From assembly GCF_046557615.1 (NCBI RefSeq), contig NZ_JBKIII010000001.1:1488001-1552000 (forward strand): a stretch of 64,000 nucleotides of DNA, written 5' to 3'. This document shows, one piece after another, positions 33,919 through 41,964 of the stretch. A program made the translations under genes and the position numbers. Source of the DNA: Haloferax sp046557615. Lineage in GTDB: Archaea > Halobacteriota > Halobacteria > Halobacteriales > Haloferacaceae. Every line of letters begins with the position of its first letter. Position 1 is the stretch's first letter. The notes under the pieces were generated by a model. It had not been told where the DNA came from. It saw nothing but the letters and a program-made list of their open reading frames with translations, and made no database searches.

Positions 33919-34230
33919 TCACAGACGGTGACGAATGACGTGCAGATTTTTTCCCGTGACAACGATGCCGAGAAGTGTCAGCGCGAGTGGAACAGCAACG
34001 CGCGCAAATGCGGGCTTGACCAACCAGTAGACAGCGAAAAAGAGCCCAACTGAGATGAGCTTCAACACGGCGAAAGACGCGGGGCCAGGGTCACCGCCAG
34101 AGAGCAGTCGCACGATTGGATTGCCTTCCTGAATACCGGCCATCTTGACGCCGACGACGGTGGTGAGGTAGTCGCCAACCCCGTAGGTGAGAACCGCCGC
34201 GCCCCACAACATCGTGTCGAGTGAAGCCAT
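33919..34230 (-). CDS. Membrane protein with GD..TT / ExNP motif (DUF5658-like)
   Basis: A 103-residue protein with about four helices. The conserved signature GVGDYLTTVVGVKMAG then QEGNPIVRLL is characteristic of a widespread archaeal membrane family of unknown function. Helices at the C-terminus include FAVLKLISVGLFFAVYWLV and VPLALTLLGIVVTG. It stands upstream of tbp on the same strand (83 bp) and is divergent from the methyltransferase gene. Confidence 0.75.
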   Translation of the reverse strand: MASLDTMLWGAAVLTYGVGDYLTTVVGVKMAGIQEGNPIVRLLSGGDPGPASFAVLKLISVGLFFAVYWLVKPAFARVAVPLALTLLGIVVTGKNLHVIRHRL

Positions 34231-34319
34231 GCAGGAGGATGCAAAGCCGATTAGATAACTCTCACTGTCGGCTCAGCAGGGACCGATACCCTCATTTTTG
34301 CGGCCCGTTAGGTCCGAGC

Positions 34320-35285
34320 GTGTACGGATTGGAACTCGCCGGTGAGGAAGACGACTTCGCCGCCCGCGAAGCCGAATCGGCCGCGACGGGCGTCGATATC
34401 GTCGCGCCCGGACTGGCGACCGCTCGGGGTGTCGATTTCGACCGCGCGAGAACCTTGGCTTACACTCGCCGAATGGTCGAACTCGTCGGCCACTGCGACC
34501 CCGATATCGAATCGGCCCGCTCGCTCGTCGAAGCCGCGAACATCGACCGCGAGGGAACCGTCGCCGTCCGCGCCCGCGACGTGCGCCGACTCACGGGTGT
34601 GAGTACCAGCGACGCCGAGATGAGCATCGGAAGCGCGCTGGTCGAACGCGGGTTCGGCGTCGATTTGGACGACCCAGACCACGAACTCCGCGTCTACTTC
34701 TCTGAGGGCAAGTGTCTCGTTGGCTGGACCGCCGTCGAGTCGATTCGTGATTACGGCGACCGAAAGCCGACCGATAGACCGTTCTTCCAACCGGGGAGTA
34801 TGGCACCGCTCGATGCACGGGCGTTCGTCAACATAGCCGGTGCGAAACCCGGCGCTCGGATTCTGGACCCGATGTGTGGGACCGGCGGCGTGTTGTTAGA
34901 GGCCGGATTAGCCGGTGCCGACGTCGTCGGCGTCGATGCACAGGAGAAGATGGCCTACGGCGCACAGGAGAACGTGGACCATTACGTCGGGTCTGGAAAC
35001 GTCGTTCGCGGCGATGCGACGTCGCTCCCATTCTGCGACGACTCCATCGACGGCGTCGTGTTCGACGCACCGTATGGCCGACAATCGAAGATTGCCCGGC
35101 ACACACTGGAGGACTTGGTTCGCGGCGCTTTGAGCGAGGTTCGACGCGTCTCAGGACAGTGTGTGATGGTCGCCGACCGCTCGTGGGTTGACGTTGCCGA
35201 GGACGTTGGCTGGGACGTAGAACAGGTGTTCGAGCGGCGAGTTCACCGGTCGCTGGTTCGGTACGTCCATCTGTTGAACGAGTAG
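34320..35285 (+). CDS. tRNA (guanine-10-N2) methyltransferase, Trm-G10 / Trm11 type
   Basis: A 321-residue protein. The N-terminal THUMP-like RNA-binding region (AREAESAATGVDIVAPGLAT to ASDAEMSIGSALVERGFGVD) precedes a class I methyltransferase: FVNIAGAKPGARILDPMCGT, GADVVGVDAQEKMAYGAQEN and the catalytic GVVFDAPYGRQSK (DAPYG, a variant of DPPYG). It methylates N2 of G10 in tRNA. The GTG at 34320 is chosen because relatives begin at this YGLELAGEEDDF sequence; upstream residues are unrelated. Confidence 0.9.
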   Translation: MYGLELAGEEDDFAAREAESAATGVDIVAPGLATARGVDFDRARTLAYTRRMVELVGHCDPDIESARSLVEAANIDREGTVAVRARDVRRLTGVSTSDAEMSIGSALVERGFGVDLDDPDHELRVYFSEGKCLVGWTAVESIRDYGDRKPTDRPFFQPGSMAPLDARAFVNIAGAKPGARILDPMCGTGGVLLEAGLAGADVVGVDAQEKMAYGAQENVDHYVGSGNVVRGDATSLPFCDDSIDGVVFDAPYGRQSKIARHTLEDLVRGALSEVRRVSGQCVMVADRSWVDVAEDVGWDVEQVFERRVHRSLVRYVHLLNE

Positions 35286-35411
35286 GGAGCCGAACAGTTC
35301 TCGATATCACGTAGAACAATCTCCGACGTTTGAGCGATGCCCATCCTGAACGCTACGTATCGAATCGAATTCGGAGACACTCCTATCGACGTTGGTGGGT
35401 AATATCTACTG

Positions 35412-36449
35412 ATGGTGGGAACCGCCGAGTACTGGAAAGCGTTCGCTCTCATCGCCGTCTTCGTCGTCGCCGGTGGCGGTTTCTGGGTCGTCGCCGACGA
35501 AACGGTGACCGACGCGCAGCGACCGCAAACCCTCGATTCGTGTACCACGATTAGCGAACCGGGTCGGTACGCACTCACTACTGACATCACTGACAGTGAA
35601 GCGGGGACCTGCATCCGCATTCAGTCAGATGATGTCGTTCTCCTCAGTCGCGGTCATCGCCTCGACGGCGTCGGCACATTCGGAACGGCCGGTATCGTCG
35701 CCCGTTCGAACACCAAACAACCACTCGAAAACGTCACCGTACAGAACGTGACCGTCACCGACTGGGACGATGGCATCCGCTACATCGGCGTCACTGACGG
35801 AAACGTCGTTGGAACGACGACGGCGAACAATCGCGTCGGACTCTCGCTTCTCAACTCCCACGATAACCGACTCGCGGACAACGTCGCCCGCGACAACCAA
35901 CTTCGGGGCATCTCGCTCCTCGAGTCCAGCGCGAACAACACGCTCGTGAACAACACCGCGAGAGACAACGCACTGTTCGGCATCCACCTCGTCGAAGCGG
36001 GAGCGCGAAACAATACCCTCGTTGGCAACACGGCGTCGAACAACGAGTTCGGTATCGTACTCATCGGCGCACACGAGAATACTCTGCGGGAGAACAGGGC
36101 GAACGAAAACCGAATCGCCGGAATTTGGCTGTCTGCCGCCCGTGACAATCGTCTCGTGAACAACTCGGTGTCGAATCGCTTCTACGGAATTTTGCTGGCC
36201 GACTTCTCTACAGGGAATCTTGTCGCAGCGAACGTCGCCACCTCGAATCCAGTGGGAATTCGGCTTCGTTCCAGCGACGAGAACCGCATCGTGAACAACT
36301 CCGTTCGGTCCAGTAGCGACAACGCGATTCTCCTGATATCGAGCGACGAGAACGTGGTTACCGGGAACAGTGGCTCGGGAAATGTGCGTGGTGTGACGGT
36401 TATTCGGTCGTCGGGGAACGTGGTGGAGAACAATTCGGTTTCGGGATGA
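35412..36449 (+). CDS. NosD-like right-handed beta-helix surface protein
   Basis: A 345-residue protein with a signal-anchor segment (AFALIAVFVVAGGGFWVV) and a region of parallel beta-helix repeats from residue about 90 to the end. Units of about 22-24 residues repeat N.L.nNtas.N..gI.L, e.g. NNTLVNNTARDNALFGIHLV and ENTLRENRANENRIAGIWLS. The fold is typical of NosD and carbohydrate-active surface proteins. Many NxS/NxT sites fit archaeal N-glycosylation. It is not next to nos genes, so a copper role is not supported; a cell-surface or S-layer-related role is possible. Confidence 0.85.
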   Translation: MVGTAEYWKAFALIAVFVVAGGGFWVVADETVTDAQRPQTLDSCTTISEPGRYALTTDITDSEAGTCIRIQSDDVVLLSRGHRLDGVGTFGTAGIVARSNTKQPLENVTVQNVTVTDWDDGIRYIGVTDGNVVGTTTANNRVGLSLLNSHDNRLADNVARDNQLRGISLLESSANNTLVNNTARDNALFGIHLVEAGARNNTLVGNTASNNEFGIVLIGAHENTLRENRANENRIAGIWLSAARDNRLVNNSVSNRFYGILLADFSTGNLVAANVATSNPVGIRLRSSDENRIVNNSVRSSSDNAILLISSDENVVTGNSGSGNVRGVTVIRSSGNVVENNSVSG

Positions 36450-36512
36450 GTGGAGCGCCTTACCGGGTGTGGGAAGGATAGTCAAAAATCAGAGTTCTAC
36501 GTAGCCGAGAGA

Positions 36513-36926
36513 CTACTTGTACGCCAACTTCGGTGCCCCGACCTGTACTCCTCGTCGGTAGAGGTAGAATATCAGAAGCGGCACTGACGCGACGAAAAGT
36601 GGGTTGAACACCGACGCGATTATATGAAGGACACCAACGGCGAGCCATATCCAATGGGGCCGCCACGCGGTCTCTGCTTTCCGTATCTTTCGGATGTCCA
36701 GTAGGAGAGAAACCAGAATAACGAGGCTGAGGAGAATCATTACCAAATCTGTGAGGAAACTGAGGACGAACCACCCAATTGGGACGAGTGGTTCTTCCGA
36801 ACCGGTATTTCGAACAAAGAGTACCAGCGTCTGTCTCGAAATGATTCCGAGGACGACCGAGAGAGGGAACAACAAAACGCCGTACCACCACTGAGAAGGC
36901 GACGAACGAGAGGTGTTGGAGGGCAC
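36513..36926 (-). CDS. Four-helix membrane protein of unknown function
   Basis: A 137-residue protein: Ser-rich start, then helices YGVLLFPLSVVLGIISRQTL, WFVLSFLTDLVMILLSLVIL, WIWLAVGVLHIIASVFNPLF and a short one (ASVPLLIFYLYRR). It starts with GTG. Base composition looks lower in GC than its neighbours and codon choice is less biased, which may mean recent arrival or relaxed constraint; this is judged by eye. No function can be assigned. Confidence 0.65.
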   Translation of the reverse strand: MPSNTSRSSPSQWWYGVLLFPLSVVLGIISRQTLVLFVRNTGSEEPLVPIGWFVLSFLTDLVMILLSLVILVSLLLDIRKIRKAETAWRPHWIWLAVGVLHIIASVFNPLFVASVPLLIFYLYRRGVQVGAPKLAYK

Positions 36927-36982
36927 AACAGGGCCGACACACTAACGTTAGAAAGTTGTTGTCAAAATACTGAACTCACAAG

Positions 36983-37588
36983 TTACTCCCTATTCACCAA
37001 CACCGTCTCGCCCGCCTTCACACTCTCACCCTTCTCAACGACAACATCCTCAACTTCGAACTCCGGCGGCAACAACACGTCCGCCCGCGACCCGAAGTCG
37101 ATGTGCCCAAACCGCTCGCCACGGGCGAGTTCGTCACCCTCGCTCACGTACGGGTGAATCCGACGGGCAAACGCGCCCGCAATCTGGGAGACCTCGAACT
37201 CGCCATCCGCAGATTCGACCACGATATCCACGCGCTCGTTCTTGTCCGAGTCCTTCGAGAACGCCGGTTTGTGGGCACCGGGGCGGTGGGTCACCTCTCG
37301 TACCGTCCCCGAAACCGGGGCACGGTTGACGTGTACGTCGGTGACGTTCATGAACACACCAATTCGGACCCTATCGCCCTCTTCTCGAATCACCGAGACG
37401 TGGCCGTCGGCAGGCGAAATAACGCCTGCTTCGTCTGGGGGCGAGCGCCCGGGGTCGCGGAAGAACCAGAGGACGAACGCACCGAAGGCGAGCAAGAGTG
37501 CGCCGACTGGTGGGAACACGAAGGCGAAGATGGCCGCGCCGAAGAACGCAGGAACCGCGAAGCGTCGATAGCCGGGTGCGAACTTCAT
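36983..37588 (-). CDS. asd: Archaetidylserine (phosphatidylserine) decarboxylase
   Basis: A 201-residue proenzyme of the short PSD class. An N-terminal hydrophobic region (FFGAAIFAFVFPPVGALLLA) is followed by GVISPADGHVSVIREEGD, MNVTDVHVNRAPVSG (catalytic His) and the self-cleavage site FGHIDFGSRADVLLPPEF, where cleavage at Gly-Ser makes the pyruvoyl group. It converts archaetidylserine to archaetidylethanolamine in lipid head-group synthesis. The ATG overlaps the stop of the upstream clamp-loader gene by 1 bp, so the two are translated together. Confidence 0.95.
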   Translation of the reverse strand: MKFAPGYRRFAVPAFFGAAIFAFVFPPVGALLLAFGAFVLWFFRDPGRSPPDEAGVISPADGHVSVIREEGDRVRIGVFMNVTDVHVNRAPVSGTVREVTHRPGAHKPAFSKDSDKNERVDIVVESADGEFEVSQIAGAFARRIHPYVSEGDELARGERFGHIDFGSRADVLLPPEFEVEDVVVEKGESVKAGETVLVNRE

Positions 37589-38613
37589 TATGCTTCGTTC
37601 CGAACTTCTGCGCCCCAACTGGTAAGCAGGTGCGTGAGGTGCAGTCGGTCGTCGATACCAGTCACGAGGTCTAAATCGACCGAGCCAGCGATTTTGTGGA
37701 GGTGTTCGAGTTCGCCGGGGCCGAACTTCTCGGGCGTAGCGTCCGCAACTCGAAGAATGTCGGCGAGGAGTTCTTGGCCTTCGTAGCCCTCGTCGTCGAG
37801 GAGCGTCGTGATGCTCTTTCGGGCATCCCGAATATCGCCGTCTCGGGCCTGAATGAGGAGCGTCTTGAGTTCGTCGTCGAAGCCAACTTCTCCGAGCGCA
37901 GCGTGGACCGACGACATGGTAATCTCGTCGGCCTCGTTCGCAGTTCGCTGGGCTGAGAGGACGGCTTTGCGGATGTTACCGTCCGAGGCGTCGGTGAGGA
38001 ATTTGAGGCCGCCAGCGTCGTATTCGACGCCCTCTGCATCGAGAATCTCGGCGAGGAGAGCTTCGAGAGCGTCGTCGTCCGGTGCGGGCATCGGGACGGG
38101 GAAACAGCGCGAGCGAATCGGTGGGATGAGCTTCGAAGGCTGGCGCGTGGCGATGATGAACTGCGTGGTTCGGTGATGTTGTTCCATCACGCGGCGGAGT
38201 GCCTGCTGGAAGTCCTCGCGGATGGCTTCGGCGTTGTCGAGGACGATAGTCTTGTACGTGCCCGACATCGGGGCGTAACTCGCAGACTCCTTGAGGACGC
38301 GATTAATCATGTCGCGTTTCGCCATTCTGCTCCGTCCGTCGAGGAACTGCTCGAACCGCGGGTCGCTGCGAATCTGCTTCTTCGTTCGGTTGAAGAAATC
38401 GGCGACGTTGAGTTCGATGAGGTCGTTTTCGGGGTCGTCGTGCGCCTCGCGGGCGAGAGCGCGAACGGCGGCAGTCTTGCCGACGCCCGGCGGTCCCTGC
38501 ACCACGAGGTTCATGGGTTCGTCGACGGCGCGGCGGAGACGCTCGCGTGCCTCCGGCTGTGGGAGGTCTTCGAGCGTCGGTGCGTGCGTCTCAGTCCACA
38601 GCGGCGCGTCCAT
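37588..38613 (-). CDS. Replication factor C small-subunit paralogue with altered Walker B
   Basis: A 341-residue AAA+ clamp-loader subunit. Walker A is VVQGPPGVGKTAAVRALA (about residues 36-53); Walker B reads KTIVLDNAEAIREDF where catalytic RFC small subunits have LDEAD; the SRC motif IPPIRSRCFPVP is intact. The C-terminal RFC collar helices follow (HLHKIAGSVDLDLVTGIDDR). Haloarchaea have more than one RFC small subunit, and this sequence suits the divergent one. The altered Walker B implies weak or absent hydrolysis. The start ATG at 38613 is placed before WTETHAPTLEDLP. Confidence 0.9.
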   Translation of the reverse strand: MDAPLWTETHAPTLEDLPQPEARERLRRAVDEPMNLVVQGPPGVGKTAAVRALAREAHDDPENDLIELNVADFFNRTKKQIRSDPRFEQFLDGRSRMAKRDMINRVLKESASYAPMSGTYKTIVLDNAEAIREDFQQALRRVMEQHHRTTQFIIATRQPSKLIPPIRSRCFPVPMPAPDDDALEALLAEILDAEGVEYDAGGLKFLTDASDGNIRKAVLSAQRTANEADEITMSSVHAALGEVGFDDELKTLLIQARDGDIRDARKSITTLLDDEGYEGQELLADILRVADATPEKFGPGELEHLHKIAGSVDLDLVTGIDDRLHLTHLLTSWGAEVRNEA

Positions 38614-38707
38614 TGGACTGCGGTAACAGACCGGTGGGTAAGAATCGGTCGGTCGGAACTCAGAAGGATTCGACGCACGTTTACCGCCGCCGCGATGAGT
38701 ATCGTCC

Positions 38708-39640
38708 ATGTCCATGCGCGCGACCTTCCTCGGAACCGGTGGGGCGGTTCCTACCACTGTGCGTGCGCCGAGCGCGGTTCTGGTCAACCGCGACGGCGAA
38801 CGCCTGTTGTTCGATTGCGGGGAAGGCACCCAACGCCAGATGATGCGGTACGGGACGGGGTTCGGTATCTCGCATCTCTTCGTCACCCACCTCCACGGTG
38901 ACCACATTCTCGGTATTCCCGGCCTGATTCAAACGCTCGATTTCAACGAACGCGAAGAGCCACTCGCTATCCACGGCCCGCCGGGGAGTAAACGCCACCT
39001 CCAGCAACTCGTTCACTCCGGTGGCTACCAACCAAGTTTCCACGTCTCGGTCCACGAAACCCGCCCCGGCAACGTCGCGTATCAGGGCGAAGACTACGAA
39101 GTCCGCGCCTTCGAGACCGAACACCGAACCTCCTCGGTCGGCTACACACTGGTTGAAGACGACCGACCCGGCCGATTCAACCGCGAACGCGCCGAAGAAC
39201 TCGGCGTCCCGGTCGGACCCGAGTTCAGCAAACTCCACAACGGCGAGTCGGTGGAACTCGAAGACGGCACCATCGTCGAACCCGAACAGGTCGTCGGCGA
39301 ACCCCGGCCCGGTCGCAAACTCGTCTACACCGGTGACACACGGCCGCTCGATTCGACCGCCGAGGTCGCCGAAGATGCAGACTTGCTGATTCACGATGCG
39401 ACCTTCACCGACGAAGAGTCGGGGCGGGCGGTCAAAACCGGTCACGCAACCGCTCGCGAGGCCGCTCGCGTCGCCCGAGATGCAGGCGTCCGAAAACTCG
39501 CGCTGACTCACATCTCGGCCCGCTATGCGGCCCATCCAGACCCGCTCTTAGAGCAAGCAACGAGCGTCTTCGACGGTGACGTGTTCGTCGCCGAAGACGG
39601 CCAGACGGTGGAGATTCCGTTTTCGGACGCCGAGGAGTAA
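38708..39640 (+). CDS. rnz: Ribonuclease Z (tRNA 3' processing)
   Basis: A 310-residue metallo-beta-lactamase-fold nuclease. RATFLGTGGAVPTTVRAPS opens the fold; HLFVTHLHGDHILGIPGLI provides the HxHxDH metal site; KLVYTGDTRPLDS and ALTHISARYA give the remaining ligands. A flexible-arm region with RPGRFNRERAEELGVPVGPE is present, so this is the long-arm RNase Z that cuts pre-tRNA 3' trailers. An alternative ATG lies two codons later. Its start is only 94 bp from the divergent RFC-like gene. Confidence 0.96.
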   Translation: MSMRATFLGTGGAVPTTVRAPSAVLVNRDGERLLFDCGEGTQRQMMRYGTGFGISHLFVTHLHGDHILGIPGLIQTLDFNEREEPLAIHGPPGSKRHLQQLVHSGGYQPSFHVSVHETRPGNVAYQGEDYEVRAFETEHRTSSVGYTLVEDDRPGRFNRERAEELGVPVGPEFSKLHNGESVELEDGTIVEPEQVVGEPRPGRKLVYTGDTRPLDSTAEVAEDADLLIHDATFTDEESGRAVKTGHATAREAARVARDAGVRKLALTHISARYAAHPDPLLEQATSVFDGDVFVAEDGQTVEIPFSDAEE

Positions 39641-39688
39641 CCACGAATCGGAGGCACGCTTTTCTCGCTTCTCGGTCCATCAACGACC

Positions 39689-40561
39689 ATGCCGACGAAC
39701 GCTTTCCACATCGTCGATGTGTTCGCGACGGCCAAGTACGCCGGAAACCAACTCGCCGTCTTCGAAGACGCAGACTCGCTCTCGGACGACGAGCAAGCCG
39801 CACTCGCCGTCGAGATGAATTATTCAGAATCGACGTTCGTCGAAGGCGAGAGCGAAGGAGGCTACGACGTACGAATCTACACGCCAGCGACGGAGATTCC
39901 ATTCGCCGGGCACCCGACACTTGGAACCGCCGCAGTCCTCCGCGAACACTACGACGCGGGCGATGAAATCACTCTGAACCTCGGCGTCGGCCCGATTACC
40001 GTCACGGTTCGCGGGTCGGGTGACGACGAGACCTACTGGATGAAGCAGAACGAACCGGATTTCGGTGAGACTCTGGAACACGACAGACTCGCAGAGGTTC
40101 TCTCGCTGGGCGAATCGGACGTGGATGCCGATTGGCCCGTGCAAGTCGTCTCGACTGGGCTTCCGGCGGTGATGGTCCCGCTCCGCGACCGCGACGCACT
40201 CGGCCGGAGTGAGGTGAACCCAATCGCCTATCGAGAACTGCTCGAAGAGACTGGCGTCGAGAATCTGCTCTTGTTCTGCCCAGACCCACGCGACGAAACC
40301 AACGACTTCGCCGCGCGCATGTACTGTCTCGGCTACGGGATTCCCGAAGACCCGGCGACTGGAAGCGCAAACGGGTGTCTCGCGGGCTATCTCGCACACC
40401 ACGAGTACTTCGGCGACGGTGAAGTAGAAGCGACTGTCGAACAGGGCTACGAGATGGGCCGTCCGTCGCTCCTTCATCTCGAATCGGAGACGACCGGCGA
40501 CGGAATCGACATCCGCGTCGGTGGACGTGTCGAGTTCGTCGCAGAAGGGAACCTCGTCTGA
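39689..40561 (+). CDS. PhzF family isomerase/epimerase-like protein
   Basis: A 290-residue PhzF-fold protein. The signature region is FHIVDVFATAKYAGNQLAVF at the N-terminus, with the catalytic Glu in MNYSESTFVEG, and EIPFAGHPTLGTAAVL, EDPATGSANGCLAGYL further on. The fold resembles diaminopimelate epimerase but uses no cofactor. Most members outside phenazine clusters have unknown substrates, and nothing nearby suggests phenazine synthesis. Length is typical. Confidence 0.92.
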   Translation: MPTNAFHIVDVFATAKYAGNQLAVFEDADSLSDDEQAALAVEMNYSESTFVEGESEGGYDVRIYTPATEIPFAGHPTLGTAAVLREHYDAGDEITLNLGVGPITVTVRGSGDDETYWMKQNEPDFGETLEHDRLAEVLSLGESDVDADWPVQVVSTGLPAVMVPLRDRDALGRSEVNPIAYRELLEETGVENLLLFCPDPRDETNDFAARMYCLGYGIPEDPATGSANGCLAGYLAHHEYFGDGEVEATVEQGYEMGRPSLLHLESETTGDGIDIRVGGRVEFVAEGNLV

Positions 40562-40584
40562 CGGTATCGGAGCGTGGCGACGCC

Positions 40585-40929
40585 TTACTTGCGGTGGTCG
40601 TCACAGACCGGCACGCGACCGTCTTCGAGTAAGACCACAGGGACGCCGAGGACGACCAACTCGCGGACGTAACGTCGAACTCGCGTCGCTGGTGCGTCGC
40701 ATTCGACACACTGCGCGTCGGTTTTCGAGCCCGTCGAATCGAGGATTCGTGTCCGTGAACCAACCGTCGTTCTGGCGTAGGCTGGTTGTTTCAACAAGAG
40801 TATCACGAGTCCAGCGGCGACCACGAGACTCACCAGTGGCAGCACGATTCGGCCCGTACCCGACCGCACGAGTGCGCCGAACAGTGCCAAGAGCACGACC
40901 ACGACGGCGAGTTCACGAACGAATCGCAT
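40585..40929 (-). CDS. Two-helix membrane protein with a C-terminal Cys/His zinc-type motif
   Basis: A 114-residue protein: helices LAVVVVLLALFGALV and IVLPLVSLVVAAGLVILLL, then a soluble tail with AQCVECDAPATRVRRYVREL and VPVCDDHRK, i.e. CxxC...CxxH, able to bind one metal. The ATG overlaps the stop of the upstream SPFH gene by 1 bp (TGATG), so it is translationally coupled. It may be a membrane partner of the SPFH protein, in the way NfeD-type proteins accompany other SPFH proteins, though it is not NfeD. Function is inferred only. Confidence 0.75.
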   Translation of the reverse strand: MRFVRELAVVVVLLALFGALVRSGTGRIVLPLVSLVVAAGLVILLLKQPAYARTTVGSRTRILDSTGSKTDAQCVECDAPATRVRRYVRELVVLGVPVVLLEDGRVPVCDDHRK

Positions 40930-41852
40930 CAGGCGGAACTGTTGGTCGAACGTTCTTGTGAAGACGAATCGTCGTCGAGCGAGCGGACGAACTGCGGATA
41001 GCCGCCTTCGCCGACCGGGATGTACACCGTGTCGGTCTCGTCTAACTTCTCGATGTATTTCTGGGCGAGTACCTCGTCAGAGAGCGATTCGGCGAGGATG
41101 CGGTTCGCGTCGGCCTCACCCTGTGCTTCGATGCGTTTTCGCTCTGCTTCGAGTTCTTCGACGGCGAGTTCGTCTTGTTTCTGTTGGCGGCGCTGCTCGG
41201 TGATTTCCTTCTGTTCGACTGCTTGGGCGTACTCCGAGGGAAGTTCGACGTTGCGAATCTGGACGGCTTCGAGGATGAGGCCATCTTTGGCGAACTCTTC
41301 GCTGAGTTCCTTCTCGGCGGCAGCTTTCAGTTTCGTCTGTCCTTCACCGGTGTAGATTTCGGTGACGCGAAGTCGGCCCGCTTCGGTCCGAAGTACCGAG
41401 CGAATCGACGGGCGAATCAGTCGTTCTTCGGCCGTTCCAAGCGTTCGGTAGTTCTGGTAAAACGAGACCGCTTTCGCGGCGTCGATTCGATAGCGGACGG
41501 TCACGTCGATATCGGTCCGGAGACCATCTTGTGTCAGGACCGTGATGGCGTCGTCACCCTGTTGGTTGCCTTCGCTACTCTTCGCAGACATCGTGTAGGA
41601 CTGCGGGCGGACCGACATGGAGACGGTCGATTGGGAGATTGGGTTGACGACGTGCGCACCGGGTTCGAAGACGGTCCCGGTGGTCGCACCCCACTTTTTC
41701 ACGACTTTGACGTTCCCTTCTTCGACGGGTTCCCACGCGAGGAGACCGGCGACGGGAGACGCAATCAACAGGAGGGCGAGACAGCCAATGAGGACCATCC
41801 GCGTCAACGACCGGGGAGTCGTCGAGGGCGGGGAGGGAATGTCAGAACTCAT
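40929..41852 (-). CDS. SPFH/band-7 (prohibitin-like) membrane protein
   Basis: A 307-residue protein with one N-terminal membrane helix (MVLIGCLALLLIASPVAGLL), then an SPFH domain (VEEGNVKVVKKWGATTGTVF, VRYRIDAAKAVSFYQNYRTL, EAVQIRNVELPSEYAQAVEQ) and a charged coiled coil (ITEQRRQQKQDELAVEELEA). SPFH proteins form large ring cages on membranes. The short C-terminal tail is acidic and Ser-rich. It is the first gene of a two-gene unit with the zinc-tailed membrane protein and is divergent from the DUF460 gene. Confidence 0.9.
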   Translation of the reverse strand: MSSDIPSPPSTTPRSLTRMVLIGCLALLLIASPVAGLLAWEPVEEGNVKVVKKWGATTGTVFEPGAHVVNPISQSTVSMSVRPQSYTMSAKSSEGNQQGDDAITVLTQDGLRTDIDVTVRYRIDAAKAVSFYQNYRTLGTAEERLIRPSIRSVLRTEAGRLRVTEIYTGEGQTKLKAAAEKELSEEFAKDGLILEAVQIRNVELPSEYAQAVEQKEITEQRRQQKQDELAVEELEAERKRIEAQGEADANRILAESLSDEVLAQKYIEKLDETDTVYIPVGEGGYPQFVRSLDDDSSSQERSTNSSA

Positions 41853-41931
41853 CGTGCCGGATTTTTCAGCTCGCTAATTAGTTTCTTCGACCTACATGAG
41901 GAGCCACGAGTACAGATTCCACCCCGGCGTG

Positions 41932-41941
41932 GAGTATATAT
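41932..41941 (+). promoter_or_regulatory. TATA box of the DUF460 gene
   Basis: GAGTATATAT lies about 24-33 bp before the GTG at 41965. The position argues for a leaderless transcript starting at that GTG and against the upstream ATG at 41896. Confidence 0.6.
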
Positions 41942-41964
41942 TCAGTGCGTACCTAGTCGGTATC

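Noticed and set aside
35412..36449. NosD copper-insertion role for the beta-helix protein
   Set aside because: No nosZ, nosF or nosY genes are close, and the fold is shared by many surface proteins.
41896..41964. Upstream ATG extending the DUF460 protein by 23 residues
   Set aside because: A TATA element at 41932-41941 lies within it, and the GTG at 41965 is exactly at leaderless distance.
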